A stretch of 31,892 nucleotides of DNA from Albimonas sp036154955. GTDB taxonomy: Bacteria; Pseudomonadota; Alphaproteobacteria; Rhodobacterales; Rhodobacteraceae. Below the pieces are notes generated by a model. That model was given only the letters and a program-made list of their open reading frames with translations, did no database searches and was not told where the DNA came from. The position numbers and the translations under genes were made by a program. Below, one piece after another: positions 31,312 through 31,892 of this stretch (the stretch's first letter is position 1; each line of letters opens with the position of its first letter). The stretch is taken from contig JAYZWL010000134.1 in the NCBI GenBank assembly GCA_036154955.1, positions 1-31,892 of the forward strand. Direction: 5' to 3'.

Positions 31312-31764
31312 ATGCAGGACCAGCAGCCGCAGCCCAGATACACCGTGGTCGAGGAGGGCGAGTTCGCCGGATGGCGGCGCCAGACCGCGCAACGCTTCCT
31401 GGAAATCGCCGGCCCGGCCTATTCGCGGCGGGAGGAGGACCGCTCCATCACCACCGCGATGCGGGCGGAGGAGCGGCATCTCAACGGGCTCGGCGTGGTG
31501 CATGGCGGCGCGCTGATGTCGCTGGCCGACAACGCGCTGTTCAACATCGCCACCGACGCGCTGAAGGGCTCGGACTGGTCGGTGACGGTGACCATGAACA
31601 CCGAGTTCCTCGACGCGGCCCAGATGGGCGACCTGATCGTGGCGACGGGCGAGGTGGTGCGGGCCGGCGGCTCGATGATCTTCGTGCGCGGCATCGTGAA
31701 GGCGGAGGGGCGACCCTGCCTGGCCTTCTCCGGCACCATCAAGAAGGGCAAGCGGCGGGGCTGA
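31312..31764 (+). CDS. PaaI-family hotdog thioesterase
   Basis: A 150-residue single-hotdog-fold acyl-CoA thioesterase. The signature is EERHLNGLGVVHGGALMSLADNALF, where HGG and the following acidic residue form the active site, then VTVTMNTEFLDAAQMGDLIVATGEVVRAGG and the terminal AFSGTIKKGK. It hydrolyses an aromatic or medium-chain acyl-CoA; the substrate is undetermined. GGAGG lies eleven bases before ATG 31312, rather far but the only site. The stop codon sits in the loop of a short hairpin, where 13 bases are duplicated. Confidence 0.9.
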   Translation: MQDQQPQPRYTVVEEGEFAGWRRQTAQRFLEIAGPAYSRREEDRSITTAMRAEERHLNGLGVVHGGALMSLADNALFNIATDALKGSDWSVTVTMNTEFLDAAQMGDLIVATGEVVRAGGSMIFVRGIVKAEGRPCLAFSGTIKKGKRRG

Positions 31765-31772
31765 CCCGCCGC
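31752..31772 (+). terminator. hairpin enclosing the thioesterase stop codon
   Basis: GCGGCGGG (31752-31759) pairs with CCCGCCGC (31765-31772) around a GCTGA loop that contains the stop codon. No T-run follows, so it may be a weak terminator or mRNA 3' structure. Confidence 0.35.
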
Positions 31773-31785
31773 GCTGACCCGCCGC
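31760..31785 (+). repeat. 13-bp tandem repeat at thioesterase stop
   Basis: GCTGACCCGCCGC occurs twice head to tail (31760-31772 and 31773-31785), the first copy containing the stop codon. It is a perfect short tandem duplication, like the larger one at the nitB stop. Confidence 0.7.
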
Positions 31786-31892
31786 GGGGGAGGCGCCGCG
31801 TCGCGCGCCCGCCGGTGGATAGGCTCCGCCCGCGGCGCGCGGAGAGGGCGGCGCGGATGGAACCGTCTCCCGCCCCCCCCGCCGCCCGAAAC

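Noticed and set aside
31857..31892. Possible gene start at ATG 31857 near the right edge
   Set aside because: Only twelve codons are visible, Pro-rich, and the GGAG upstream is twelve bases away; too little to call.

Overview
The window is very GC-rich double-stranded DNA of an alphaproteobacterium, most likely of the Rhodobacterales/Paracoccaceae type. This rests on an RpoH(II)-type sigma-32 gene with a TGATCC-N18-TATCCT promoter of the Rhodobacter sigma-E kind, an FnrL-type box (TTGAT-N4-GTCAA), a VPLPA-CTERM surface protein, an intracellular PHA depolymerase and GntR/MocR regulators. Genes are dense, and most starts have clear AGGAG-type ribosome sites. No insertion sequence, prophage, CRISPR array or rRNA was seen. 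Two tRNA genes lie near 17.5-17.8 kb.

Layout. 0-2 kb (minus strand): the first codons of an exported protein cut by the window edge, a Tat-exported alpha/beta hydrolase and a periplasmic cupin. 2.3-5.2 kb (plus): a group III truncated globin overlapping a single-domain response regulator, then a PAS histidine kinase overlapping a FixJ/NarL-type regulator; this looks like a gas- or redox-responsive signalling unit. 5.3-11.3 kb: a MocR regulator divergent from a threonine dehydratase-like enzyme, then AhpD-like, DoxX and SDR genes, closed by a second MocR regulator on the minus strand.

11.6-17.4 kb (plus) is the centrepiece, a complete seven-gene Nit1C cluster. In order it encodes an MSMEG_0572/Sll0783 protein, a Nit6803-type nitrilase, an MSMEG_0568 radical SAM enzyme, a GNAT, an AIR-synthase-like protein, an MSMEG_0570 protein and an MSMEG_0569 flavoprotein. 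From the nitrilase onward the genes overlap or nearly touch. In other bacteria this cluster has been tied to cyanide/nitrile nitrogen use and nitrogen-starvation responses. Here the second MocR gene is divergent from it across an intergenic region with an AT-rich island and three copies of a TGTATGNAT motif, which suggests MocR control.

17.5-18.3 kb: divergent tRNA-Gln(TTG) and tRNA-Pro(CGG) with recognisable promoters, then a gene-poor stretch with several palindromes. 18.3-20.9 kb: a GST divergent from PHA depolymerase, and an orphan gene behind an FNR-type box. 21-24.9 kb (minus): rpoH(II), ferredoxin-NADP reductase, a TetR regulator and an old yellow enzyme; the last two share a candidate operator. 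25.1-31.8 kb: a GST with a C-terminal cysteine-rich domain, truA, a YcjX/YcjF pair, a seven-repeat FG-GAP-like protein with a VPLPA-CTERM tail, and a PaaI-type thioesterase.

All family names come from reading motifs by eye; no database search was possible.
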